DNA of 64,000 nucleotides, from positions 1 to 64,000 of the forward strand of contig JAIOPP010000075.1 in NCBI GenBank assembly GCA_021413845.1, read 5' to 3'. The position numbers were made by a program, and so were the translations under genes. The notes below the pieces were generated by a model. The model was not told the DNA's origin, did not search any database, and saw only the letters and a program-made list of their open reading frames with translations. Source of the DNA: Planctomycetia bacterium (GTDB lineage Bacteria > Planctomycetota > Planctomycetia > Pirellulales > PNKZ01). This document shows positions 7,538 through 16,600 of the stretch, piece after piece; the stretch's first letter is position 1; every line of letters begins with the position of its first letter.

Positions 7538-8515
7538 ATGTCCGAGCCGTTGATCGATATTCGGGACGTCAGCTTTTCGTACGGCACGGTTTGCGCGCTG
7601 CGCGATGTGACGCTGCGGATCGAGCCCGGCCCGATCGGCATCGTCGGCAACAACGGAGCCGGTAAGTCGACGCTTTTGAAGATCCTGCTCGGCTTGCTTC
7701 GTCCGACGAGCGGCACCGGCCTCATTCTCGGTTGCGAGCTCAGTCGGGGCGGGGCGGCCTTGCGAGGGCTCGTCGGTTATATGCCCGAAGCGCATGCCGT
7801 CGTGGCGATGCTCAAAGGAGTCGAGTTCGTCGCGCTCTCGGGCGATCTCTATGGCATGCCCCCGCGCGATGCTCGCCGCCGCGCGCATGAGGTGCTCAAC
7901 TACGTCGGCCTCGGTGAATTGCGCTATCGCCGGCTCGATGAGTACTCGACCGGCAACTTGCAGCGGCTCAAGCTCGCCGCTGCGCTCGTACACGACCCGC
8001 AGCTCCTCTTGCTCGACGAGCCGACGAACGGCCTCGATCCGGCCGGCCGCGTCGCTATGCTGCGCACTATCGAAGACCTCATCGCCGAGACCGGCAAGAG
8101 CGTGATCCTTTGCACGCATCTGCTCGGCGACATCGAGCGAGTCTGCAAGCAAATCGTGGTCATGCATCAAGGGACCGTCGCCCAGGCCGGCACCCTCGAA
8201 GAGCTGCGCCGGACGTCCGGCGGCCGTTATACGCTCGCGTGGCAAGCGGACGACGATCGGTTCGTGCTCGCGCTGCGAGGCGTGGGAGTCGAAGTATCGC
8301 CGGCGGCGGAAGAACCCGAGGCGCACGATCGCCGTTCGGCGAAGCTCACGGTGCCGACCGGATGGCGCACTGGGCGGTTCTTCGAGTTGGCGCAAAGCTC
8401 GGGTGCCGTGTTGCAGCAAGTTCGGCCGGAGCAGGAAGACCTCGAACAGCTATTCTTTCGCGTGACGCAGCCCGAGCGCGCTGCCGCAAGCGGGAGCGCC
8501 GCCGATGGGCATTGA
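7538..8515 (+). CDS. ABC-2 type exporter ATP-binding protein (pair 1)
   Basis: This is a 325-residue ABC ATPase. Walker A is GNNGAGKST at 37-45, Walker B ends LLLLDEP around 156-162, and the switch His is His194 in CTHLLG. The signature is YSTGN near 136-140 instead of LSGGQ, a substitution often seen in ABC-2 drug/lipid exporters. The C-terminal 100 residues form an accessory domain. ATG 7538 matches the family's N-terminus; the longer frame upstream has no support. Its end overlaps the permease gene by 11 nt, so translation is coupled. The cargo is unknown. Confidence 0.93.
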   Translation: MSEPLIDIRDVSFSYGTVCALRDVTLRIEPGPIGIVGNNGAGKSTLLKILLGLLRPTSGTGLILGCELSRGGAALRGLVGYMPEAHAVVAMLKGVEFVALSGDLYGMPPRDARRRAHEVLNYVGLGELRYRRLDEYSTGNLQRLKLAAALVHDPQLLLLDEPTNGLDPAGRVAMLRTIEDLIAETGKSVILCTHLLGDIERVCKQIVVMHQGTVAQAGTLEELRRTSGGRYTLAWQADDDRFVLALRGVGVEVSPAAEEPEAHDRRSAKLTVPTGWRTGRFFELAQSSGAVLQQVRPEQEDLEQLFFRVTQPERAAASGSAADGH

Positions 8516-9395
8516 CGCGGCCCACTACCACGCGTGGAACGGCAAGCTCCGCAGCCCTTGGCGCGCGACCGCTGCGGTCGTGCGCACGACTTTGTTACAG
8601 GCGATTCGTCGGAAGGCGTATTGGTTTATCTACGCGGTCGGCGTGTCGCAGTTTCTCGTCTATTGGGCCGTCATCTACGCGCTCACGCAGATGCAGATTC
8701 CGCCGCAGGCACAGCAAGGAATGCTCGACACCTTCGGCTTCAGCACCGAAGCGGAAGATCCGCAGAACACCGGCTATCTCGATTTCATGGAACAGCAGAG
8801 CATGGTCGTCATGATCTTGCTCGCGTTTTGCGGCAGCACGATCATCGGCGGCGACTTTCGCGACGGCGCGTTGCCGTTCTATCTTTCGCGCCGCATCGAT
8901 CGCCGTCACTACATCGCCGGCAAAATCCTTGCGACCGCGGCGCTCGTCTGGTTGCTCACCGTGGTTCCGGCGCTGTTGCTCTTTCTGGAGTACGGCCTGT
9001 TCACTACCTCGCTCGACTATTGGAGCGAACATTGGCGCGTCGTGCCGGCCGTGCTCGGATACGGCGCGGTGCTTGGGCTCGTGCTCGCCATCTGGCTCGT
9101 TGCGCTGTCGGCCTATCTGCAACGTCTCGCACCGATCGCCGTCACGTGGTCGAGCTTGTTCGTCTTGCTCGGTCGGCTGGCGCTCATGCTGCGCGATGCG
9201 TCCGGCGATCGGCATTGGCTACTGCTCGATCCTTGGCGCGATATCCGTCTTGCCGGCCGACTCTTTTTCGGCATCTTTCGTTATCGGTCGGATGCCGATC
9301 TCAGCTTGTGGGCCGCCGCGCTTCTCGTGGCGACGTCCCTCGTAGCGCTCGCGGCTCTCGTGCGGCGCGTGCGTGCCGTCGAGGTGGCGACATGA
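8505..9395 (+). CDS. ABC-2 type exporter permease (pair 1)
   Basis: This 296-residue membrane protein has about six hydrophobic segments: near residues 40-62, 100-118, 140-162, 180-205, 212-230 and 270-290. The N-terminal cytoplasmic stretch ends in a coupling helix rich in Arg. The phrase GGDFRDGALPFYLSRRIDRR is typical of ABC-2 permeases, where a loop after the second segment carries Gly-Ala-x-x-x-x-L-x-x-x-I. It overlaps the ATPase gene before it and shares an ATGA overlap with the ATPase gene after it. It should form the channel for the preceding ATPase. Confidence 0.88.
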   Translation: MGIDAAHYHAWNGKLRSPWRATAAVVRTTLLQAIRRKAYWFIYAVGVSQFLVYWAVIYALTQMQIPPQAQQGMLDTFGFSTEAEDPQNTGYLDFMEQQSMVVMILLAFCGSTIIGGDFRDGALPFYLSRRIDRRHYIAGKILATAALVWLLTVVPALLLFLEYGLFTTSLDYWSEHWRVVPAVLGYGAVLGLVLAIWLVALSAYLQRLAPIAVTWSSLFVLLGRLALMLRDASGDRHWLLLDPWRDIRLAGRLFFGIFRYRSDADLSLWAAALLVATSLVALAALVRRVRAVEVAT

Positions 9396-10348
9396 CCGCT
9401 TCGCCGCAGCCTGCCGTTCCGCACGCAAGCGTGGAGCTCGTCTACGAGAACGTCACGAAGTTGTACGGCGCCGTGATCGGTGTGAACGATATCTCGCTTC
9501 GCATTCGGCCCGGCATTACCGGCCTTCTAGGTTCCAACGGTGCCGGAAAGTCGACGCTGATCAAGCTTGCCTCAGGCAGGCTTCGGCCGACGCAAGGTCG
9601 CGTGTCGCTCGGCGGTTTCGATGCTCGCTCGACGCGCGCAAAGCGGTTGCTCGGGTACTGCCCGGACGTGAACGACTTCTACGAAGAGATGACCGGCCGC
9701 GAGTTCGTGCGCACGATGACCCGACTCTACGGCTATTCGCTGAGCGAAACGAAGCATCGCACCGAGCAGGCCCTCGAACGCGTCGGGATGTGCGATCGGG
9801 CCGAGCGTCGCATCGGCGGCTGTAGCCACGGCATGCGCCAGCGGATCAAGCTCGCCCAGTCGATCGCGCATGATCCTCGCGTATTGCTGCTCGACGAACC
9901 GCTCACGGGCATCGATCCCGGCGGCCGGCGCGAGATCAACGAACTCCTGCGGCAACTCGCCGTCGAGGGGCTGACGATCTTGGTCTCCAGCCATTTGCTC
10001 GGCGAAGTCGAGCAGCTTTGCGATCGCTTGGTCGTCGTCGCGCAGGGCCGGCTCATTGCGGAAGGCTCGCTCGCGGAATTGCGCAGGCTATTGGAAGACG
10101 AACCGTTGACGATTCGCTTGGAGTCGCCGCAGGCGCGCCGACTGGCGGCGTTGGTCGTTGCCTTGCCCGACACTTCGCATGTCGAGGTCCGTGAAGAAGC
10201 GATCACGTTACGCACGGCCAATCCATCGCGTTTCTTCGCTCAGTTGACCGAACTCGTCGCCTTGCATGAGCTCGATGTCGATCGCTTAGAGACGCTCGAT
10301 GCCGGAGCGGAAGCGGTGTTTGGTTATTTGCAGCGGAGCACCTCATGA
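9392..10348 (+). CDS. ABC-2 type exporter ATP-binding protein (pair 2)
   Basis: This 318-residue ABC ATPase starts at the ATGA overlap at 9392; the reading frame stays open far upstream but that part is antisense-like and lies over the permease gene. Walker A is GSNGAGKST at 47-55, Walker B reaches Glu169 in LLLLDEP, and the signature is degenerate, CSHGM at 144-148 instead of LSGGQ. The switch His lies in VSSHLLGE. The last 80 residues are an accessory domain. Pair 1 and pair 2 ATPases are clearly diverged, so this is not a recent duplication. Confidence 0.93.
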   Translation: MTASPQPAVPHASVELVYENVTKLYGAVIGVNDISLRIRPGITGLLGSNGAGKSTLIKLASGRLRPTQGRVSLGGFDARSTRAKRLLGYCPDVNDFYEEMTGREFVRTMTRLYGYSLSETKHRTEQALERVGMCDRAERRIGGCSHGMRQRIKLAQSIAHDPRVLLLDEPLTGIDPGGRREINELLRQLAVEGLTILVSSHLLGEVEQLCDRLVVVAQGRLIAEGSLAELRRLLEDEPLTIRLESPQARRLAALVVALPDTSHVEVREEAITLRTANPSRFFAQLTELVALHELDVDRLETLDAGAEAVFGYLQRSTS

Positions 10349-11127
10349 GAACGCTCCGCGCCTTCACGACCTTAACGCTTCTCTCGTTTCGCCGACTCTT
10401 CTGGTCGATCGGCACGCTCATGCTACTGTTTCCGCTCGCCGCCAGCGGACTGTTTATCACACGCCGCCATTACTTTTCGCGCTTCGATGCGGCGGGCACG
10501 TTTGATGTTCGATCGTTCAACGATTTCAGCGGCTTCCTGCTGACCGTATTCGCGGCGTTCCTCGTGCCGCTCTGTGCGCTTGCGTTCGGCACGGCGAGTC
10601 TCGGCGGCGATCGCGAAGATCGGACGCTGTTGTTTCTGTTGGTCCGTCCCTTGCCGCGCGGTTTGATTCTTGCGGCGAAGTTTCTTGCGACGTTGCCGCT
10701 CGTGCTCGGCTTTACTTGCGGGAGCTTTTGGATCTATTGCCGGCTTGCAGGACCCGTCGGCCAAGCGGCATACGGCGCATATCTGCCGGCCATCGTCTTT
10801 ATGTCCGTGGCGTATGCGGCGTTGTTTTTATTGTTCTCGGTTTTATTCCGTCATCCCGCCATCGCCGCGCTCGTCTATGCGGCCTTCATGGAAGTCTTGT
10901 TGGGAAACATTCCCGGCATCATCAAGCGAGTCGCGATCAACTACTACGGTCGTTCGCTGATGTACGACGCCGGCGTCGAGCACGGCCTGACCGCACCCGA
11001 CACGCAATGGTTCGACCCTCTCTCGGCGACCGATGCCCGCACGGCATTGCTCATGATCACGATCATCGCCTTGGCGCTCGCTTGGTTCGTATTCCGAACG
11101 CGCGAGTATGAAGAACAGCCGAATTAG
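10345..11127 (+). CDS. ABC-2 type exporter permease (pair 2)
   Basis: This encodes 260 residues with six likely membrane segments, the first at about 20-40 and the last at about 232-250. The loop GGDREDRTLLFLLVRPLPRG corresponds to the ABC-2 coupling region of the first permease. The start overlaps the ATPase stop as ATGA. The stop overlaps the stop of the convergent gene by 4 nt (TTAG at 11124-11127), so there is no room for a terminator between them. It closes a four-gene operon of two complete exporters or one hetero-oligomeric exporter. Confidence 0.87.
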   Translation: MRTLRAFTTLTLLSFRRLFWSIGTLMLLFPLAASGLFITRRHYFSRFDAAGTFDVRSFNDFSGFLLTVFAAFLVPLCALAFGTASLGGDREDRTLLFLLVRPLPRGLILAAKFLATLPLVLGFTCGSFWIYCRLAGPVGQAAYGAYLPAIVFMSVAYAALFLLFSVLFRHPAIAALVYAAFMEVLLGNIPGIIKRVAINYYGRSLMYDAGVEHGLTAPDTQWFDPLSATDARTALLMITIIALALAWFVFRTREYEEQPN

Positions 11128-12122
11128 CGCTCGGCCGTAGGTTCGATGGCGAAGTCCATCTCGATAGGAAGATGGTCGCTGCCGATGTCGGGTCCGACCC
11201 TCCGCCCGAGTACCCGTACTTCCGACGAGACGAGGAAGTGGTCGATCGTGATCCGGAGCGGCTGCGGCACGTTCGTCGGCCAGGTCGCTTGCAGGCCTTG
11301 GCCGAGGCGTGAATCGCGTAGCGTGGTTCTCGCCAGCAAGTCGGTGAAGTGCGGCGACCAACCGGTCGTGTTCAAATCGCCGGCGACGATGATCGGCCCG
11401 GTCGATTCCCACACCATCCGATTCAGAGCCGCGAGCGCTTGGTTGCGAGCCGCTGAATTGTGTGCGCCGGCCGGCGGCAACGGATGCACTCCGAAGATCT
11501 TCAACGACCGGTCGCCGATCGGAAGACGCGCTCGGACGATCGGCAACCCCGCCGCCTGATCGAACCGTGCTTCGTCCAACGGCCGTTTCGAGAGGAGCCC
11601 TACTCCGAAAGCATCGCTGCGCGAAAGAAAGTGCGACTCGGGATACTCCGGCTTCAACACTGCGAGCGCGGCTTTCCACTGGTCGGTCAATTCCAACAGC
11701 ACGACGATGTCGGGCTTTACCGTCCGCACGTAGTCGACGACTTCGGCATGCGCTTGCGAGTGCGCGAAGAGGTTGATCGAGACGATGAGCAACCGCGGCG
11801 TGTCCGGCGGCATGGCGCCTTCGTCGGCGACAGGAAGATAATACGGCGCGATGAACCAGACGTTCACGAGCGCGAGCAGAATCGCAAATGCCGCCGGCCT
11901 GTATCGCAGACCGGCCAAATAACAAGCACCTAAGACCAACAGCGCCGCGGCATAGTGGGCCCGAAAATGGGTCGTCAGGTCTAGCAACCAATGCCATCGC
12001 GCCGCAAACGTGGCCGTGGTTGCGAACAAGCACAGTAACGTCGCGACACCGATCGCGAACCAAGCGAGCAGTCGAATGCTCGCGGCGATCGTTCTCGGTT
12101 GTGTCGCTTCGTGATCCGACAT
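11124..12122 (-). CDS. Membrane-anchored endonuclease/exonuclease/phosphatase-family protein
   Basis: This 331-residue protein starts with three hydrophobic segments (about residues 15-40, 54-70 and 75-95), then an endonuclease/exonuclease/phosphatase fold. Visible family motifs are the SIN segment at the first strand, the metal-binding Glu in VVLLELTDQW, the GDLNTT loop, and the terminal SDHLPIEMDF with the catalytic His. The architecture resembles E. coli YafD and related proteins, which may act on nucleic acids or phospholipid-like substrates. ATG 12122 is preceded by AGGAGA at good spacing, so the longer frame up to 12269 is not used. The head group hydrolysed cannot be deduced. Confidence 0.88.
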   Translation of the reverse strand: MSDHEATQPRTIAASIRLLAWFAIGVATLLCLFATTATFAARWHWLLDLTTHFRAHYAAALLVLGACYLAGLRYRPAAFAILLALVNVWFIAPYYLPVADEGAMPPDTPRLLIVSINLFAHSQAHAEVVDYVRTVKPDIVVLLELTDQWKAALAVLKPEYPESHFLSRSDAFGVGLLSKRPLDEARFDQAAGLPIVRARLPIGDRSLKIFGVHPLPPAGAHNSAARNQALAALNRMVWESTGPIIVAGDLNTTGWSPHFTDLLARTTLRDSRLGQGLQATWPTNVPQPLRITIDHFLVSSEVRVLGRRVGPDIGSDHLPIEMDFAIEPTAER

Positions 12123-12258
12123 CCGACATTTCTCCTGCGCACCATTCGCTTTGAATCGCACTATTCTACGAACTATCGTTGCTCTCGAAATTGCAAAAGG
12201 GGATACTTTTCGTTCGGCTCTTCGGCCCATCTCGCAACGCCTTGAGGAACCTCGCACG

Positions 12259-13476
12259 ATGCGCACCACTTGGACTTTTCATTCCGCCGGCCAATTTCTC
12301 TTCGGGCCCGGAGCCGTGAGGCAACTCGGCGACGAAGCACGCCGCTTGGGCCTGTCGCGGGTGTTCATCGTCACCGATCGGATATTAGTCGCCGCAGGCA
12401 TCGCGGCTGCGGTGCTTAAGCCGCTCGAAGCGGCCGGCATCGCGTTCGAAGTGTTCGACGGCGGCGAGCCGGAGCCGTCGCTCGAACTGGCCGAAGTCGT
12501 GTTGGATCAGGCTCGCGCGTTTCGCCCCGACGGCATCATCGGTCTCGGCGGCGGCAGCAACATGGACTTGGCGAAGCTCGCCGCAGCGGTTCTCGCACAT
12601 GGCGGCACCTCGCGCGATTACATCGGCGAAGATAAAATTCCCGGGCCGGTCTTGCCGCTGATCTGTATCCCGACGACGGCCGGCACCGGAAGCGAGGTGA
12701 GTGCTTCCTCGGTGATGACCGATAAGGCCGCGCAATTAAAGGTCGGCATTCTCAGCAACTACCTTCGGCCAAAGCTGGCTCTGGTCGATCCGGAACTCAC
12801 GCTGTCGTGCCCGAAGAAAGTGACGGCCGATAGCGGTATCGATGCGCTGACGCATGCGATCGAAGCGTTCACGGCGGTCGACAACGCCGACTTTCCGCTT
12901 CCCGCCGGCGAGCGGTCGACCTACCAAGGCCGTCATCCGTTCGGAGACATGTTCGCCGAAAAAGCGATCGCGCTCGTCGGTCGGCATCTCGTCCGTGCTT
13001 GCGAAGCGCCGCACGATCTGGAAGCCCGCGAAGGGATGGCGCTCGCCGCGACCCTCGGCGGCATGGCGTTCTCCAACGTCGGCGTGGCAGTGGTGCATGC
13101 CTTAGAGTATCCCGTCGGCGGTGCGGTTCACTGCTCGCATGGAGCCGGCAACGGCTTATTGCTCCCTTACGTGATGCGCTACAACCTGCCGTATCGCCGG
13201 CGCGAGTTTGCCCGCATCGCGGAACTCTTGACCGGTGACGCGCACCAGCGCGGCGCCAGCGTCGACGAAGCGGCGGCGGCTGAAGCGGCGATCGCCGAGG
13301 TCGAGCGATTGCGCGCGGCGATCGGCATTCCGAACCGCTTACGCGAGATCGGCGCTCGACCTGACCAGCTTCGCGGCTTCGCGGAGAAAGCGTTCGGCGT
13401 CAAAAGAATTTTACGGGTCAATCCTCGCGTGCCGACGGTCGACGATCTCGAAGCGATCCTGCAAGCGGCGTATTAA
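12259..13476 (+). CDS. Iron-containing (group III) alcohol dehydrogenase
   Basis: This encodes 405 residues of the iron-type alcohol dehydrogenase family, NAD(P)-dependent enzymes that interconvert alcohols and aldehydes or ketones. The nucleotide loop GLGGGSNMDLAK is at 95-106 and the PTTAGTGSEV segment at 139-148. By comparison with FucO, the metal ligands are Asp195, His199, His280 and His294, all present; the extra His of FucO (His267) is Tyr here. The start ATG 12259 has TTGAGGAA about 10 nt upstream, while the longer frame back to 12151 has no site. It is divergent from the preceding gene. The substrate is unknown; the region around residues 212-228 (PLPAGERSTYQGRHPFG) is an insertion that may shape specificity. 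Confidence 0.92.
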   Translation: MRTTWTFHSAGQFLFGPGAVRQLGDEARRLGLSRVFIVTDRILVAAGIAAAVLKPLEAAGIAFEVFDGGEPEPSLELAEVVLDQARAFRPDGIIGLGGGSNMDLAKLAAAVLAHGGTSRDYIGEDKIPGPVLPLICIPTTAGTGSEVSASSVMTDKAAQLKVGILSNYLRPKLALVDPELTLSCPKKVTADSGIDALTHAIEAFTAVDNADFPLPAGERSTYQGRHPFGDMFAEKAIALVGRHLVRACEAPHDLEAREGMALAATLGGMAFSNVGVAVVHALEYPVGGAVHCSHGAGNGLLLPYVMRYNLPYRRREFARIAELLTGDAHQRGASVDEAAAAEAAIAEVERLRAAIGIPNRLREIGARPDQLRGFAEKAFGVKRILRVNPRVPTVDDLEAILQAAY

Positions 13477-13632
13477 CCGGCTTATTCAACGACTTCGACG
13501 ATGTTGAACCGGCCGCCTGTCGTAACGGTCGAAACGATCGTGCCGCCAGTGCTTTACGACCGTCGCGCGGGGAGTGCGAACTACAATTGTGCTGAGTTGC
13601 GACGGTCCGTATCTCGTTAAGGAATCCGTACG

Positions 13633-16600
13633 TTGGATTGGTTGCTGCCGTTTTTCATCGGTCTCGCGGTCATTGCTGCGATCGGTCACGGAATCTGGGT
13701 TCTGTGCGCCGCGATCCTGCGCGCGCTATTCACAGGTTCGTCCAACGAGCCGACGGCGGCTCCGTTTCCTGCGACGCCGAAGTACCCGGACCAATGCCCT
13801 GAATGCACGAAGCCGTTTCCGGGTCCGCGCGCGCGTTGCGATGTGTGCGGCTGGCCGAAGCAAACGCCACAGCCGGAAGAGAAGAAGCGGCTGGCATTGG
13901 AATCGCTTCGCCGTCGCGCGCTCGATTTTCGTCGCAAAGAATGGCTCGATCCGGAATCGTTTCACCTCATCATACGCTCGCTCGACGAATCGCTCCATCC
14001 GATCGTCGTAGCGCAAGAGGTCGTGGCGCAAGAGATAACGAAGCCCGTCGCCGATGTCGGCGCGAGCCCGATGGCGCCGCCTCCGGCGGAAACGATTCCG
14101 CTTGCGTCGGTCGACGAGGTCGCGCCGGCCGCCCCTCCGGTGGTGCCGGAGTTAACCCCTGCGCCGCCGATCGCTACGCCGCCGGTTCCTGACAAACCGA
14201 GCGAGCCGACTCACTCGACGTACGATGTCGCCGAGGTAACGGCACGTCGCGCCGCAGCCTTCGCCGCTTCGATGTTTCCTCCGCCGCGCAAAGCCGAAGC
14301 ACCATCTTCTCCGGCGGCTTCGGCTCTTGCTTCTGCGCCGGCTGCTCCTCCGCCACCGGCCGTTCCGCATAAGCCGTTCTCCAAAATCTTCGCGTCGTTT
14401 CTCGAAGAGAAGAACATTCGCTGGGGGGAATTGATCGGCGGATTGCTCATCATCTGTTCGTCGATCGCGCTGGTGCTCAGCTTTTGGCAGCCGATCTCCG
14501 AGCGGCCGCTGCTGAAGTTCGGACTTTTCAACGGCGTCACGGCCGCGCTGTTCGGCATCGGGCTCTATGTCGAACGTCGCTGGCGGCTCCCGACGACGAC
14601 GCACGGCATTCTGCTGATCGCCGTGTTGTTGGTACCTCTCAACTTCTTGGCGATCGCCGCCTTCACGCTCGAAACTCCGCCGACCGACGCACTAGCCATC
14701 GGCGGCGAGTTGCTTTCGATCGCCCTGTTTGCTTGGCTCACGGTCGCGGCCGGCAAGATCTTGGTCGGTCCGGCGGGTTGGCATCTCGCGGCGGGTGTCG
14801 TCGGTAGCTCAGCGCTCGAGCTGATCGTCCGCCGCTTCGCCGTGGCGGAGAGCTCGACGGAACTCCTGCTTGCGCTCGGCCTTCCTCCGGTGCTCTGCTT
14901 CGCGCTGCCGACCGCGATTTGGGCCCGACGTCTCGACCGCACGGCCGAAGCGACGAGCACCTTCGGCGAGGCCGAAGCGAATCAGTTATTTAAGATCGCC
15001 GGCACGACCCTCTTCGCCGCTCTCTTACCGATTTGTATTCTGCTCGCAAAGACCGGTCACGTCGCGACGACTCTCACGCGCATCGCGCCGCTCGTGAGCT
15101 TGTTCGGTGCTCCGCTCTTGGCCGTCGGGCTCGTCCTGTGGCGACGTTTGACCGTGCCCGACTTGATGAAGGAGCGGGTCGCAGGGACGGCGGTCGCGAC
15201 GGCCGGAGCGATGGCGATGATCGCAGCCGTGGCGCTCGGTTGGCCGATGCCGGCCGGCATGTTTCCGACGGCGGTCATCAACGCCATCGTGTTCACTTGG
15301 GTTGCCGTGCGCTGCGGGATTCCCGCGGCGCATCTGCCGGCTGCACTTTGCCTCGCGGCGGCGTACCTGCTCGGGTTTCATGTCGTGCGCGGGGGAGTCG
15401 CTTGGTACGGCGACGATCCGCATGCAACGCTCGGCGTGCTGCTGTCCGCCATTAGCGGCACGGCGCTGGTCGTGCCCGCCGTGCTCTTCGCGCTTCCTGC
15501 GTTGCTGTTCGTCGCACGGCGAAGCGATGCCGAGAGCATGCCGCGGGCGTTCGCCAAGTGGTATGCCGCGGCCGGCGGTCTTACGGCCGTCGTCAGTACG
15601 GCGCTCGTGGGATACTTCGCGTTCGGCGTCTTGAACGACGACGCCTACGCAACTTGGGTCTTTGCAGTATACTCCGTCGGTATGATCGCGGCCGCGACGA
15701 TTACCGGTCGCCAGTCGCTCGGATATCTCGGCTCGGCACTTGGTTGGGCCGCTTTGGTGCAGGGGATCTGCTTCCGCTACATCGGCTCATGGTCGCACGC
15801 CGAAGCCTGGAGCTACGCGCTGCTCGCGCACGCGACCATTTCGCTTATCGCGATGCGCTGGATCGCCGGTCGCGGCGGTATCGTACGAAGCGGTGCAGCA
15901 CTTAGTCCTCAAGCTTACCAGGGCGCGGCGACTCCTCTCTTCGTCGGTGCCGTGTGGACGAGCGCGTTCGCCGTGCCGAGCCTTATGCTGATGGCATATA
16001 CGGGGCAAACCTTGCCCGCTGCGATCGGCTTCGCTTGGCTTACGGCCGTGTGGGGCTTCATCGCATGGTGGGTTGCGTCTCCCGTTTCCTTTGCGTTCTT
16101 CCAAGCGGCGGGCTTCGTTGCCGCGATCGAAGGGAGCCACTTCGCGCTCCAGCGGCAAACGTGGTTCGATGAGCTTACTGGTTATCCGCGCATCCTCGAC
16201 CCGCGCACTCTTGCCGTATATGGAATGACCGCTGCCGGGCTGTGCGGCATTTGGCTCGGCCTGCGGCTGCTGCGGCGAACTGCGGCGCGGCTGGTGAACG
16301 CTTCGGAAGTCACAGTCGATCGGGTCGTGCTCTGCGGATCGATCGGCCTCGTCGTAGCGCTCGCGTTCGCGGCGCTCTTGCCGGGAGTGTGCCAAGAACT
16401 CTCGCCGCAAAACAGCGCATCGTCGGCACACGGCAACGTGCCGCCGCTTGCGCAATTCGAGCTCTTCGGCATCCCGCATGCGTCGGCATACGGGCAGCAC
16501 GTTTGGTTGTTCACGGCTCTCGTCGGCGCGGTTGTCGGGCTCGGCATGTGGGAACGCTTCGCGCGGCGCAAGCTACTCGCGCTCGTGATCGTGTCCGTCG

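Noticed and set aside
8534-9391. Upstream extension of the second ABC ATPase frame over the first permease
   Set aside because: The ATGA overlap at 9392 starts the homologous part; the extension is Arg-rich shadow of the permease.
12123-12269. N-terminal extension of the endonuclease/exonuclease/phosphatase-family protein
   Set aside because: AGGAGA is well placed for ATG 12122, and the extension overlaps the divergent promoter region and the dehydrogenase start.
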